A DNA stretch of 14,814 nucleotides from Acidobacteriota bacterium (GCA_021789565.1 JAJYJL010000053.1:1-14814), one strand, 5' to 3'. Shown: positions 7,317 through 14,814, numbered from the stretch's first letter. Translations and numbers: made by a program. Notes: generated by a model not told the origin, from the sequence alone.

Positions 7317-7745
7317 GTGTTTCGACCTCTGATGACACTTCGACTCATGCTGGTCGATGACAACGGACCCGTTCGCCGGAGCCTGAAGTCTCTGCTCGAG
7401 CAGGAAGGTTATAAGGTGATTGTTGAAGCTGCCGACGGAGAACAGGCCGTCTCCTTGGCCTACCAACACCGGCCGGACGTCATCATCCTTGATCTCTCCA
7501 TGCCCCACCTGAACGGGATTGAAGCCGCCCGCCGAATTCACAAGTCGCATCCCGAAATCCGCACCATCATCCTGACCGTGCATCGCGAGTACCATTACGT
7601 TGTGCGCGCATTGGAGGCGGGCGCCCGGGGCTACATTCTGAAAGGCCGCGCCGTGGATGAACTGGTTCGTGGAGTTCATCAGGTAGCCGAGGGAAAACTG
7701 TTCGTCAGCCACGGGCTTTCAAAGCCGGCCGCGCAGAAGGCTTAA
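7317..7745 (+). CDS. Stand-alone receiver (single-domain response regulator)
   Basis: 142-residue protein that is one CheY-like receiver and little else. Acidic pair Asp14/Asp15, phosphoacceptor Asp59 in IILDLSMP, Thr87 and Lys109 are all present, so it should be phosphorylatable. It is strikingly close to the receiver of the preceding LuxR-type regulator (shared LLEQEGYKV-type, EAADGEQA-type and GYxLKxRA segments), which suggests duplication and loss of the HTH; the 12 residues after the last receiver helix do not continue into a DNA-binding domain. The GTG at 7317 is 10 bases after GAGGGGG; ATG 7332 is the alternative and would keep the full receiver. It could accept phosphate from the kinase encoded at 5050, acting as a sink or a diffusible messenger. 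Confidence 0.88.
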   Translation: MFRPLMTLRLMLVDDNGPVRRSLKSLLEQEGYKVIVEAADGEQAVSLAYQHRPDVIILDLSMPHLNGIEAARRIHKSHPEIRTIILTVHREYHYVVRALEAGARGYILKGRAVDELVRGVHQVAEGKLFVSHGLSKPAAQKA

Positions 7746-8065
7746 ACGCCTGCCGGCGGGACGAGACCTTCCGTCATCGCCACACCTGTTTTGTCAGCTT
7801 TTCCTTTTGTCCCCTTGTAAGTCACTCTAATTTGCAGCGCAAGCCGCTTGCCTCCAGGCAACGGGACGATTCCTGCCGTCACGCTCAGCAAACCCTTTTT
7901 GAAGCTTCGCCGGCAACGCCAGGCGTAATTCCCGGTATAGCACTACCGGCCCTGTTGTGCGGAATCCAGTTGAAGAAAGGTGCGGCATGGTGCATAATCC
8001 GGCAGTTTGGCGTAAGCCGACGGGGCAATCCATTTTCAACAACTTCAACCTGAAGGAGAAGACAC
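7746..8065. other. Gap upstream of the CADD-like gene
   Basis: About 320 bases without a supported gene. Overlapping frames on both strands are short, of unlikely composition and unrelated to known families. The right part carries the promoter candidate at 7970-7998 and the ribosome binding site AAGGAG ahead of the GTG at 8066. A GC-rich imperfect stem CCTGCCGGCGGG follows the receiver stop at about 7749 but lacks a T-run, so it is not called a terminator. Confidence 0.35.
7970..7998 (+). promoter_or_regulatory. Candidate sigma-70-type promoter for the CADD-like gene
   Basis: TTGAAG at 7970-7975 and CATAAT at 7993-7998 are separated by 17 bases, with TG immediately before the -10. Four of six and five of six bases match the consensus hexamers. 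It would start transcription near 8005, giving a leader of about 60 bases. The call is from pattern only. Confidence 0.4.
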
Positions 8066-8746
8066 GTGAATACCACCTCCAACATCCTGGAACACATCGA
8101 ATCTCGCATCGCTCAACGCAACCTGCTGCTGCACCCTTTCTACCAGGCTTGGACGCGGGGAGAATTGCCGCGGCCCGCCCTGCGCGATTATGCCCGGCAG
8201 TACTATCACCACGTTGCTGCGTTCCCCACCTATCTTTCCGCGCTGCACGCGCACACGGATGACCAGCGCGTCCGCCGGCACATTCTTGCTAATTTGATGG
8301 ACGAGGAAGCAGGTGATCCCAATCACCCGGAGCTCTGGCTTCGTTTTGCGGAATCAACGGGCCTCAGGCGCGACGAGGTCTCGAATGCAGAGCTCTGGGA
8401 TGAAACTGAAAAGCTGATTGGGACATTCCGCAGGATTTGCCGCGAGGGGAGCGTCACACAGGGGATTGCCGCGCTTTATGCCTATGAATCGCAGATTCCG
8501 GAAATTGCGCAATCAAAGATTGAAGGCCTTGAGAATTTTTACGGCATGAATACGCCCGAGGCGCTTGATTATTTCCGCGTCCACATTGAAGCCGACCGCG
8601 AACACTCGCGGGTTGAGAAGGAGCTTCTTGAGTCCGCCTTGAAGCCACAAGATGCGCCTGCCGTTGCAGAATCGGTTGAGGTGGTTCTGAATGCGCTTTG
8701 GGACCTGCTTTCCGGCGTGTGCCGCCGTCATGACATCAAGTGCTGA
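8066..8746 (+). CDS. CADD-family heme-oxygenase-like dimetal oxygenase (putative pABA synthase)
   Basis: 226-residue all-helical protein of the PqqC/TENA-like fold, CADD subgroup (Chlamydia CT610 relatives), annotated in databases as putative folate metabolism. Chlamydial CADD makes para-aminobenzoate from its own tyrosine using a dimetal site. The six ligands of that enzyme appear one residue earlier here: Glu80, His87 (DEEAGDPNH), Glu141 (YAYESQIPE), His173, Asp177 and His180 (VHIEADREH). The equivalents of Tyr27 and Lys152, the residues implicated as sacrificed donors, are also present as Tyr26 (HPFYQAW) and Lys151 (AQSKIEG). The start is the GTG at 8066, eight bases after AAGGAG. It stands alone, with no folate genes beside it. 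Function as a pABA source is inferred from residue conservation; a different self-modifying oxygenase is possible. Confidence 0.9.
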   Translation: MNTTSNILEHIESRIAQRNLLLHPFYQAWTRGELPRPALRDYARQYYHHVAAFPTYLSALHAHTDDQRVRRHILANLMDEEAGDPNHPELWLRFAESTGLRRDEVSNAELWDETEKLIGTFRRICREGSVTQGIAALYAYESQIPEIAQSKIEGLENFYGMNTPEALDYFRVHIEADREHSRVEKELLESALKPQDAPAVAESVEVVLNALWDLLSGVCRRHDIKC

Positions 8747-9029
8747 CGCGCCCTGCGATTTCCCGGGCGGCTCGCATCCGGGCTTGCCTCAGTTTCACCT
8801 GGATTGCCCTTCATTTCGTGAGCTCTAGGCCCTCTCAGGAAGCGGGAGGGGTCTTACTCGAACGCTATCCGGCCGGCGAAGAACCTCCCTTTCTATCCAC
8901 AGCGCAGCCAGGTTCGGGACTGGGTGACTGGCGTCATCCGATTTTGTGAGAACATTCCGGACCGCGCCCTGATAGAATAGCCGCCGGCACAAAGCGACGA
9001 ACAGCGGGAAGACCCAATGGAGGCTTGCG

Positions 9030-10055
9030 ATGGAAAAACTGGGCGTGGGTATTGTTGGAACGGGATGGGTTTCAGGCGAATACATCCGGGCGTTTGAGGC
9101 CGACCTTCGCACCGAGGTGCATGCCATTGTCAGCCGGGATAAGGAACGCGCCCACGCCAAGGCGGAAGAATTCAAGCTGCAGCGCGCACGCGCTTATGAA
9201 CATCTGGATAAGTTGCTCGACGATCCCGGCATCCAGATCGTCGTGCTGGCCACTCCTCACCATCTGCACGTCCAGCAGGGCATCGCCGCGGCCCAGGCCG
9301 GCAAACACATCGTGATTGAAAAACCGGTGGCGCTCAACCTGGAAGGGTTGCGGGAACTTCAGGCCGCCGTCCATGCCGCCAAAGTCAAAACTGTGGTCAG
9401 TTTTGTGTTGCGCTGGAACCCCCTGTTCGAAACCATTCGGGCGATGCTGGCCGACGGATTCATCGGAAAGCTCTTTGCGGCGGAGGTCGACTATCTGCAC
9501 GGCATCGGTCCCTGGTACGCCCAATATTACTGGAATATCAGGAAAGACATGGCGGGAAGCAGTCTGCTCACCGGCGGTTGCCACGCCGCCGACGGCCTCC
9601 GCTGGTTTGTGGGCAGAAAGGCCGTGGAAGTATTTGCTTACGCCAACACCAGTCCGGATAATCCTCTGCACTACGAGTACGAACCCAACAGCATCACCCT
9701 GGTCCGCTTTGAGGACGGCACCATCGGCAAGGTGGCTTCTTCCGTCGAGTCCATCATGCCCTACGTTTTCCGCATCCAGTTGCTGGGAGACCAGGGCGCC
9801 ATTCGCAACAATGAGGTCTTCAGCCGGCGCTGGCCGGGCCAGAAGAACTGGGCGTCTATTCCCACCGTTCTTCCTGACAGCGGAGACGTAACCCACCATC
9901 CTTTTCCCCAGGAAGTCAGCCACTTCATCGATTGCATCCTGGAAAACCGCGAGTCGCACGCCAACCTGGATGACGCCGCGCTCACCCACGAAATCTGCTT
10001 CGCCTCGGAAATTTCAGCGCGCGAACACCGGCCGGTTTCGCTGCCGCTTAAGTAA
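9030..10055 (+). CDS. Gfo/Idh/MocA-family NAD(P)-dependent oxidoreductase
   Basis: 341-residue two-domain dehydrogenase, normal family length. The N-terminal Rossmann domain carries GIVGTGWVSG at 7-16 for NAD(P) and ATPHHLH near 74-80; the signature Glu97-Lys98-Pro99 (IEKPVAL) contains the lysine used for catalysis. The C-terminal alpha/beta domain includes TGGCHAADGLRW at 181-192, with His185 and Asp188 at the usual substrate/proton-transfer positions. Members oxidise or reduce sugars, inositols or related polyols, but substrate cannot be read from the sequence and no sugar transport or catabolic gene lies next to it. GGAGG at 9019-9023 is six bases before the ATG. GATAGAATAG at 8971-8980 is a possible -10. 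It is probably cytoplasmic, since no signal peptide is seen. Confidence 0.93.
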   Translation: MEKLGVGIVGTGWVSGEYIRAFEADLRTEVHAIVSRDKERAHAKAEEFKLQRARAYEHLDKLLDDPGIQIVVLATPHHLHVQQGIAAAQAGKHIVIEKPVALNLEGLRELQAAVHAAKVKTVVSFVLRWNPLFETIRAMLADGFIGKLFAAEVDYLHGIGPWYAQYYWNIRKDMAGSSLLTGGCHAADGLRWFVGRKAVEVFAYANTSPDNPLHYEYEPNSITLVRFEDGTIGKVASSVESIMPYVFRIQLLGDQGAIRNNEVFSRRWPGQKNWASIPTVLPDSGDVTHHPFPQEVSHFIDCILENRESHANLDDAALTHEICFASEISAREHRPVSLPLK

Positions 10056-10092
10056 AGGTGTTTCGCCGGAACGTCTCGTCACCGGGTGCATA

Positions 10093-10106
10093 CCCGATTT
10101 ATCGGG
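10093..10106. repeat. Short inverted repeat upstream of the methyltransferase gene
   Basis: CCCGAT-TT-ATCGGG, perfect 6-base arms with a 2-base centre, about 100 bases before the ATG at 10203. The centre is too short for a stable hairpin, so it would act as DNA (operator half-sites) or be part of a dispersed repeat. No second copy was noticed in the window. Confidence 0.3.
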
Positions 10107-10202
10107 GCGTGCGAAAATTCCAGAATCCGCTCCCTCACCGCAAGAAGCGGATTGCGGCTTCCCCACAATGGTCCCATGATGGTTCGTAGGGAGAATAAAA
10201 AG

Positions 10203-11045
10203 ATGCGCACCATGCCAGACGATTACTCGCGAATCGAAAAAGCAATCCATTATCTTGACGAACGTTTTCCGGAGCAGCCCGACCTCAGTGAGGTTGCGAA
10301 AAGCGTCAATCTCAGCCCCTTCCACTTTCAGCGGCTCTTCCGGCGCTGGGCGGGCCTGAGCCCCAAGCGCTTTCTGCAGTTCCTGATGCTGGATTATGCC
10401 AAGCATGCACTCGAGGAGTCCGGAAACGTTCTCGACGCCGCCTACGCCGCGGGCCTTTCGAGCCCCAGCCGGCTGCACGATCTCTTCGTCAGCGTGGAGG
10501 CCGTCACGCCCGGTGAGTTCAAAAAGCGCGGCGCAGGACTGCGCATCAGCTACGGGTTCCATCCCAGCCCGTTCGGCGAATGCCTGCTGGCCGTGACCGA
10601 TCGCGGAATCTGCGCCATGTACTTTGTGACAAGCACGCGCAAAGCTGTCCTGGATGAGGTTCGGCACCGCTGGCCCGAAGCCGGCTTTGTGGAAAATCCC
10701 GAAGCCACCGGGCAGTATCTCACCAGGATCTTTCCGCAAAACAGCCCGACGGGAAAGCTGCCCATTGACCTGCGCGGAACCAATTTTCAGATTAAGGTCT
10801 GGCAGGCGTTGCTTGAAATCCCACCCGGCGCCGTGGTTCCTTATGAAAACCTGGCCGCACGCGTGGGCAATCCAAAGGCGACACGCGCAGTGGGGAGCGC
10901 TGTCGGGCAGAATCCCATCGCCTTCATTATTCCCTGCCACCGCGTCATCAGAAAAGTCGGCGCCGTCGGCAACTATCATGGCGGCGTCAGCAGAAAGCGC
11001 GCTATCCTCGCGTGGGAAGCCGCAAGAACCCACGGAGAGGAATAG
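10203..11045 (+). CDS. AraC-type HTH fused to O6-methylguanine-DNA methyltransferase (Ada-like)
   Basis: 280-residue fusion. Residues about 5-110 hold an AraC-type DNA-binding domain with two HTHs (LSEVAKSVNLSPFHFQRLFR and the following AAYAAGLSSPSRLHDLF). Residues 115-275 are an alkylguanine DNA methyltransferase with its small N-terminal subdomain, the FQIKVWQALLEIPPGAVVPY segment, and the suicide active site IPCHRVI with Cys245. The enzyme moves methyl or alkyl groups from O6-guanine (and O4-thymine) onto that cysteine. Full-length E. coli Ada starts with a zinc domain whose cysteine senses methylphosphotriesters; that domain is absent, so this protein probably cannot self-activate in the Ada manner. 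The frame is open to 10086, but TAGGGAG just ahead of 10203 and the start of similarity at DDYSRIEKA favour the later ATG. It converges on the symporter gene, 59 bases away. Confidence 0.9.
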   Translation: MRTMPDDYSRIEKAIHYLDERFPEQPDLSEVAKSVNLSPFHFQRLFRRWAGLSPKRFLQFLMLDYAKHALEESGNVLDAAYAAGLSSPSRLHDLFVSVEAVTPGEFKKRGAGLRISYGFHPSPFGECLLAVTDRGICAMYFVTSTRKAVLDEVRHRWPEAGFVENPEATGQYLTRIFPQNSPTGKLPIDLRGTNFQIKVWQALLEIPPGAVVPYENLAARVGNPKATRAVGSAVGQNPIAFIIPCHRVIRKVGAVGNYHGGVSRKRAILAWEAARTHGEE

Positions 11046-11104
11046 CTGATCAACAACTGAGCTCGATCTGTCGTAAGCTTCGTGTTCACTTGCAGGAATG
11101 TGCG

Positions 11105-12556
11105 TCAGGGAACGACGATCCCTACGGATTGGCTTCCCTTCGAATCGCTCAAAAGACTCACCGAAAACGCCACAATAAAATTGAGAATGAGAGCTAGAAA
11201 CCCTGCATTCAATCCCATGAAGGGGTCGCGACCGCTCAAGGTGAGGAATGTGACCGTAACAATTCCCACTACCAGCCCGGAGAAGATTCCGGACCTGCCG
11301 GCGCGGCTCCAGTAAAGCCCCAGGACAACTCCGGGGAAGAACTGCGTCACTCCGGCGTACCCCAGCAGCAGCAGCGCGACAATAGTGTGGGCGCCCGAAA
11401 GCGCGAATAGCAGCGCGACCGCCATCAATACCACCAATGCCACTCTGGCGAGCTTCACGACACCGTCATCACTCATAGACGGTGCAAAGATCGGCCGGAA
11501 GAAATTTTTTGCGAACAACGTGGAAGCGGTGAGAATCAGGATGGCGGAAGGAACCATGGCCGTCAGCGCGCCAGCGCCGCCCACGACGCCCAGAAACCAC
11601 GGCGGAAAGGTCTTCTGAACCACGGTCAGCAGTGAAAGGTCACCGTCCTTGAGCCCGGGGACAACCAGAATGGCGGCAAAACCTGCGAAGAAGATAAGAG
11701 GCAGCAGGATTGTGTAGAGCGGCATCACCACCGCGTTGCGCCGCAAGGTATCGGAGCTCCTGGCGGTGAAGCTGGCGCCGAAATTGTGCGGCCACATATA
11801 GACTCCCAATGAAGTCAGGAGAACTGTGGAAATGAACCAGGCATGGCCCATGGCGTGTGTGGTACCCGGCATTGTTAAATGCGCAGGGTGGGCGCGGGCA
11901 ATCGCCCTGAACATGGGGCCGATGCCACCGAACCAGTGGTAGGGAATGGCGAGGCCGATCACCAGCGCGGCGCCGAGCAGTAGAATGTCTTTCAGCACGC
12001 TCACCAGCGCCACAGCTCGAACGCCGCTGGTGAATACAAAGCCGGCCACCAGCGCACCTCCGATCATCATGGCCGTCGTTTGATTGATCTGGCTGAAGCT
12101 GGCCACTTCCACGATGATGCCCATCCCCTTGAGTTGCAGTTGCAGGTAGGGAACAATAAACACCACTCCCACGGCGGCAACCAGTGCGGCGAGCACCTTG
12201 CTCCCGTACCGCTTTTCAAAGAAGTCCGATTGGGTCTGCAAACCGTGCGCGCGCGCTGTCTCCCAGAGTTGCGGAAGGATGTAGAATGACACCACATATC
12301 CCAAGGTGAGGTAGGCGAGAATATAAAGGGTTGGTCCGCCCCGCGAATAAGCCCAGCCGCTGGCGCCGAGAAATGAAAAGGTGGTATAAACCTCTCCCGC
12401 CATCAGCAGCCACACCAGTATCACTCCAAAACCCCGATTGGCAACCGTCCATTGCTCGAGGTCCATCCTCCTGCTCGCGCCGGCCCGGAAACCAATGAAC
12501 GAGCCAAAGCCTACGATGGCAAGAATGATGAGCAGCGCTATGGCGGAAGGGCTCAT
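11105..12556 (-). CDS. Sodium:solute symporter (SSS family)
   Basis: 483-residue polytopic inner-membrane protein of the sodium:solute symporter family, with about 13 hydrophobic segments. The N-terminus (IALLIILAIVGFGSFIG) runs straight into TM1; the middle has GVYMWPHNFGASFTARSS, and a late segment reads LLLLGYAGVTQFFPGVVLG, both typical of the monocarboxylate/proline-type branch. It would bring an organic solute in with sodium; substrate is not readable, though the DUF3311 pairing is common for acetate, pyruvate or other monocarboxylate carriers. The ATG overlaps the DUF3311 stop as ATGA, so the two are translated together. The C-terminal tail after the last helix is short and polar. Length and motifs look intact. 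Confidence 0.93.
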   Translation of the reverse strand: MSPSAIALLIILAIVGFGSFIGFRAGASRRMDLEQWTVANRGFGVILVWLLMAGEVYTTFSFLGASGWAYSRGGPTLYILAYLTLGYVVSFYILPQLWETARAHGLQTQSDFFEKRYGSKVLAALVAAVGVVFIVPYLQLQLKGMGIIVEVASFSQINQTTAMMIGGALVAGFVFTSGVRAVALVSVLKDILLLGAALVIGLAIPYHWFGGIGPMFRAIARAHPAHLTMPGTTHAMGHAWFISTVLLTSLGVYMWPHNFGASFTARSSDTLRRNAVVMPLYTILLPLIFFAGFAAILVVPGLKDGDLSLLTVVQKTFPPWFLGVVGGAGALTAMVPSAILILTASTLFAKNFFRPIFAPSMSDDGVVKLARVALVVLMAVALLFALSGAHTIVALLLLGYAGVTQFFPGVVLGLYWSRAGRSGIFSGLVVGIVTVTFLTLSGRDPFMGLNAGFLALILNFIVAFSVSLLSDSKGSQSVGIVVP

Positions 12557-12789
12557 CGCGTCCCGCTCTGCGGTCCCCCGGGATGCTGCAGATCGGCCCG
12601 CTTCTCAAACCGGTAGGCGCCCCAAAGACAAAGCGGCGTCAGCACGATCCATAACATCAACCAGAAGAGGTTGAATGGCAAACCCGCCACAAACGGATGG
12701 ATGCGGTCCCAGAGCGGAACCGTAAAGCACATCCCCACAAACGGAATCAGGCCCAGCAGCACGGCAGGCCAGGTTGGCTTTCGCACCAT
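12553..12789 (-). CDS. DUF3311 small membrane protein, symporter partner
   Basis: 78-residue membrane protein with two hydrophobic segments (WPAVLLGLIPFVGMCFTV and FNLFWLMLWIVLTPLCLWGAY) joined by a short loop containing PLWDR, the usual DUF3311 pattern. Such proteins are encoded just ahead of SSS symporters and probably help their assembly or activity; the exact role is not established. The ATG at 12789 follows AAGGAAC at about six bases. The frame extends upstream to 12909, but that part is polar, cysteine-containing and unlike the family, so the internal start is preferred. Its last bases overlap the symporter start. Confidence 0.85.
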   Translation of the reverse strand: MVRKPTWPAVLLGLIPFVGMCFTVPLWDRIHPFVAGLPFNLFWLMLWIVLTPLCLWGAYRFEKRADLQHPGGPQSGTR

Positions 12790-12891
12790 GATGGTTCCTT
12801 TCACAGGGCAGGGGCCGCATGCAGCGCTCTGTGATTCTTGCGCGTGTCTGATCTGAGTTTTGCTCTTTCTGCACACCCTAGTACTCGAAGG

Positions 12892-12897
12892 ATTATA
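12892..12897 (-). promoter_or_regulatory. Candidate -10 element for the DUF3311-symporter unit
   Basis: A perfect TATAAT on the minus strand (ATTATA at 12892-12897 on the plus strand) lies about 100 bases before the DUF3311 start in an AT-rich patch. Only a weak -35 (TTTAAT at 16 bases) is present. The position in the gap after the amidase gene makes a promoter plausible. Confidence 0.35.
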
Positions 12898-12960
12898 CGA
12901 CACGAACAATAGGATTAAATGAGATTATGGAACAGGAGATACCCCAATCCTCCGGAATCG

Positions 12961-14625
12961 TCACACCCTCAAATCCGCCGTTGGCAGAAAACGCGGCGGC
13001 TTGCGGAATCTTGTTGCCTGCTCGAAAGAATAAGCCAGCTTGATGAGCGTGGGCTCGCTCCAGGCGCGGCCGAAGAACGAGATGCCGACTGGCAGTCCGA
13101 AGACGCAACGTGCGGGCACCGTCACGTGGGGATAACCGGCGATGGCGGCTGGGCCGGAGCTTCCGCCCGTGTCGTGATCGCCATTCACCAGGTCAGTGGG
13201 CCAGGCAGGCGCTCCCGTAGGAGCAACCAGAGCGTCCAGCTTGTACTTCTCCATGGTGGCGTCGATGCCCTTCTCGCGCGAGAGTGTGCGGCATTCCGCG
13301 AGCGCCTTCTGGTACTCCGGGCTCGCGAGCGCACCTTTGGCCTCAGCCTTAATAAAGGTGTCCTGGCCAAAATAAGGCATCTCTTCGCGCGTGTGCGTTT
13401 TGTTGAACTCGATGATCTCCTTTAGCGATTGCACCGGGGCCTTTGGCCCCAGTGATTCGAGATAGGCGTTCAGGCCGGCCTTGAATTCGTAAAGCAGCAC
13501 AGTGAATTCCCCATCGCCCAGATCCTTGAACGTCTCGATATTCGCCGGGTCGAAGATCACGGCTCCCTGGTCCTTCATGGCGACGATGGCCGCATCGGCC
13601 AGCTTGTCGACAAACTCGTTGTAACCGAACAATTGCCGCACCACGCCTATGCGTGCCCCCTTGAGCCCGCGCGCGTCCAGAAACTGTGTGTAGTCCGTTT
13701 GCGATTTGCCGCGGCTCGCAAGCGTCGCGCGGTCGCGCGGGTCGACGTCTGTCAGTGCGCCCAGCACGGCCGCCGCGTCGGCCACGGTGCGCGCCATGGG
13801 GCCGGCGGTATCCTGGGTGTGCGAAATGGGAACCACCCCGCTGCGGCTCACAAGCCCCACCGTCGGCTTGATGCCCACAATGCCGTTGGTGGATGACGGA
13901 CACACAATCGATCCGTTGGTTTCCGTCCCCAGCGCCACAGGACACAGATTGGCGGAAACGGCCACGCCCGAGCCGGAACTCGATCCGCAGGGATTGCGGT
14001 CGAGCGCATAGGGATTACGCGCCTGGCCGCCGCGCCCGCTCCACCCACTGGTGGAGTGTGAAGAACGGAAATTGGCCCACTCGCTCAGGTTGGCCTTACC
14101 CAGAATAATGGCTCCCGCCTTGCGAAGCTGTGCCGCCACAAACGAATCGCGCGGCGGAATCGAACCCTCCAGAGCATACGAGCCGGCCGTGGTGGTCATG
14201 CGGTCCGCCGTTCCGATGTTGTCTTTCACCAGCACAGGGATACCGTGCAGCGGCCCGCGGGGGCCTCTGGCCTTGCGCTCGCGGTCGAGCTCACGTGCAA
14301 TGGACAGGGCATCCGGGTTGATCTCAATCACGGAATGGAGCGACGGCCCGCGGCGGTCAAGTTCTTCGATCCGCCCCAGATACTTCTCCGTGATGGAGTG
14401 TGAACTCAGCCTGCCGGACTTCATCGCGTTCTGAAGCGAGCTGATGGTGGTCTCATCCAGTTCGAACGAGCGAACGCCCTGCCCGGCCGGCGGAACGGGT
14501 GCTTCCGACGAACAGGTGGAAAACGGCACCGCTATGGCAGCGGCGCCACCGGCAACGCCGAGTTTCAAAAAGCCTCTGCGGTCAATTTGACATTTGGCTG
14601 GGTTCGTTATTTTTTTCGGTTGCAC
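12961..14625 (-). CDS. Tat-exported amidase-signature hydrolase
   Basis: 554-residue amidase-signature enzyme. The N-terminus carries a twin-arginine signal (DRRGFLKLGVAGGAAAIAV, Arg16-Arg17), so the folded enzyme should cross the inner membrane; the following FSTC is only a poor lipobox, so membrane anchoring is uncertain. The Ser-Ser-Lys triad is visible: Lys134 in VLVKDNI, the cis-serine Ser215 in GSSSGSG and nucleophile Ser239 in GTETNGSIVCPSS, 24 residues apart as in characterised family members. It hydrolyses an amide bond; the GTETNGSI form is shared with peptide- and aryl-amidase branches rather than GatA, and no Glu-tRNA amidotransferase partner is nearby. The start is the GTG at 14625, nine bases after AAGGAC. 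It is followed by the DUF3311 gene after a 170-base gap, probably as a separate unit. Confidence 0.92.
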   Translation of the reverse strand: MQPKKITNPAKCQIDRRGFLKLGVAGGAAAIAVPFSTCSSEAPVPPAGQGVRSFELDETTISSLQNAMKSGRLSSHSITEKYLGRIEELDRRGPSLHSVIEINPDALSIARELDRERKARGPRGPLHGIPVLVKDNIGTADRMTTTAGSYALEGSIPPRDSFVAAQLRKAGAIILGKANLSEWANFRSSHSTSGWSGRGGQARNPYALDRNPCGSSSGSGVAVSANLCPVALGTETNGSIVCPSSTNGIVGIKPTVGLVSRSGVVPISHTQDTAGPMARTVADAAAVLGALTDVDPRDRATLASRGKSQTDYTQFLDARGLKGARIGVVRQLFGYNEFVDKLADAAIVAMKDQGAVIFDPANIETFKDLGDGEFTVLLYEFKAGLNAYLESLGPKAPVQSLKEIIEFNKTHTREEMPYFGQDTFIKAEAKGALASPEYQKALAECRTLSREKGIDATMEKYKLDALVAPTGAPAWPTDLVNGDHDTGGSSGPAAIAGYPHVTVPARCVFGLPVGISFFGRAWSEPTLIKLAYSFEQATRFRKPPRFLPTADLRV

Positions 14626-14712
14626 GTTTGTGGTGTCCTTCGAATGGATTCCTTGCGCCGCCCATCATACCCCAAATCTCCAACCCCTGGGTGCGCGACA
14701 TAGAAGTTTAAA

Positions 14713-14814
14713 TTATGCGGCCACCGCCGCCCGGCGGTTCTCCCAGTAATCCTCAAAGCGGGCATTGAGAAGCGAGCAGCGGAGGGCGAGGATGGCGTTG
14801 GCTCCGCGGACGGT
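14713..14814 (-). CDS. Probable transposase, C-terminal fragment (cut by window edge)
   Basis: The last 33 codons of a minus-strand gene run off the right edge: TVRGANAILALRCS, then LLNARFEDYWENRRAAVAA and a TAA at 14715-14713. The RGANAxLALRCxxLNxRFEDYW pattern with a positively charged tail resembles the end of ISKra4-like transposases, as I remember them; this is from memory of the family, not a search. The terminal inverted repeat is expected in the 87 bases before the amidase start but is not identified. Even if transposase is right, family is tentative. Confidence 0.5.
   Translation of the reverse strand, partial: TVRGANAILALRCSLLNARFEDYWENRRAAVAA

Noticed and set aside
7749..7760. GC-rich imperfect dyad after the orphan receiver as a terminator
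   Set aside because: No loop of proper size and no T-run.
9072..9989. 305-codon minus-strand frame
   Set aside because: Antisense shadow of the Gfo/Idh/MocA gene; no ribosome binding site or motifs.
10014..11033. 339-codon minus-strand frame
   Set aside because: Antisense shadow of the AraC-methyltransferase gene, produced by GC-rich codons; no domain recognised.

Overview
The window looks like a chromosomal stretch from a moderately GC-rich, free-living bacterium. Gram-negative is likely because of a Tat-exported amidase and Acidobacteriota-style gene content (a stressosome tied to a two-component system, a CADD-like protein, a DUF3311/SSS transporter pair, a Gfo/Idh/MocA oxidoreductase). 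The phylum is an inference from gene families only; no rRNA or tRNA is present to confirm it.

Layout. 1-656: no convincing gene. 657-2098, minus strand: a receiver-less bEBP-like AAA+ regulator whose Walker and Fis-type HTH motifs are intact but whose GAFTGA loop is missing, followed by a TTGA-coupled 133-residue protein of unknown function. 2099-2770: long intergenic region with an operator-like inverted repeat. 2771-6985, plus strand: a compact six-gene operon, rsbR-rsbS-rsbT-rsbX-histidine kinase-response regulator, in which most neighbouring genes overlap. 7317-7745: a stand-alone receiver protein closely resembling the receiver of the preceding regulator. 8066-8746: a CADD/PqqC-like oxygenase. 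9030-10055: a Gfo/Idh/MocA dehydrogenase. 10203-11045: an AraC-HTH plus O6-methylguanine methyltransferase fusion. On the minus strand: an SSS symporter and its DUF3311 partner (11105-12789), a Tat-signal amidase (12961-14625) and, cut by the window edge, the C-terminal end of a probable transposase (14713-14814).

The most interesting part is the stressosome operon. RsbR and RsbS would form the core, RsbT the switch kinase that leaves the core under stress, and RsbX the resetting phosphatase. In Bacillus RsbT then activates the RsbU phosphatase, but no RsbU is here. Instead the next gene is a PAS histidine kinase whose first ~100 residues resemble the RsbT-binding N-terminal domain of RsbU, followed by its NarL-type response regulator. 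The simplest reading is that freed RsbT docks on the kinase and turns stressosome release into a phosphorelay and a transcriptional response, with the orphan receiver as a possible extra phosphate acceptor. RST modules beside two-component systems are known in outline; the RsbU-N-like domain on the kinase gives a concrete, testable joining point.

The remaining genes appear to be single-gene or two-gene units with no obvious link to the stressosome. The CADD-like protein keeps every metal ligand of the chlamydial enzyme plus the equivalents of Tyr27 and Lys152, which points to an unconventional para-aminobenzoate route.
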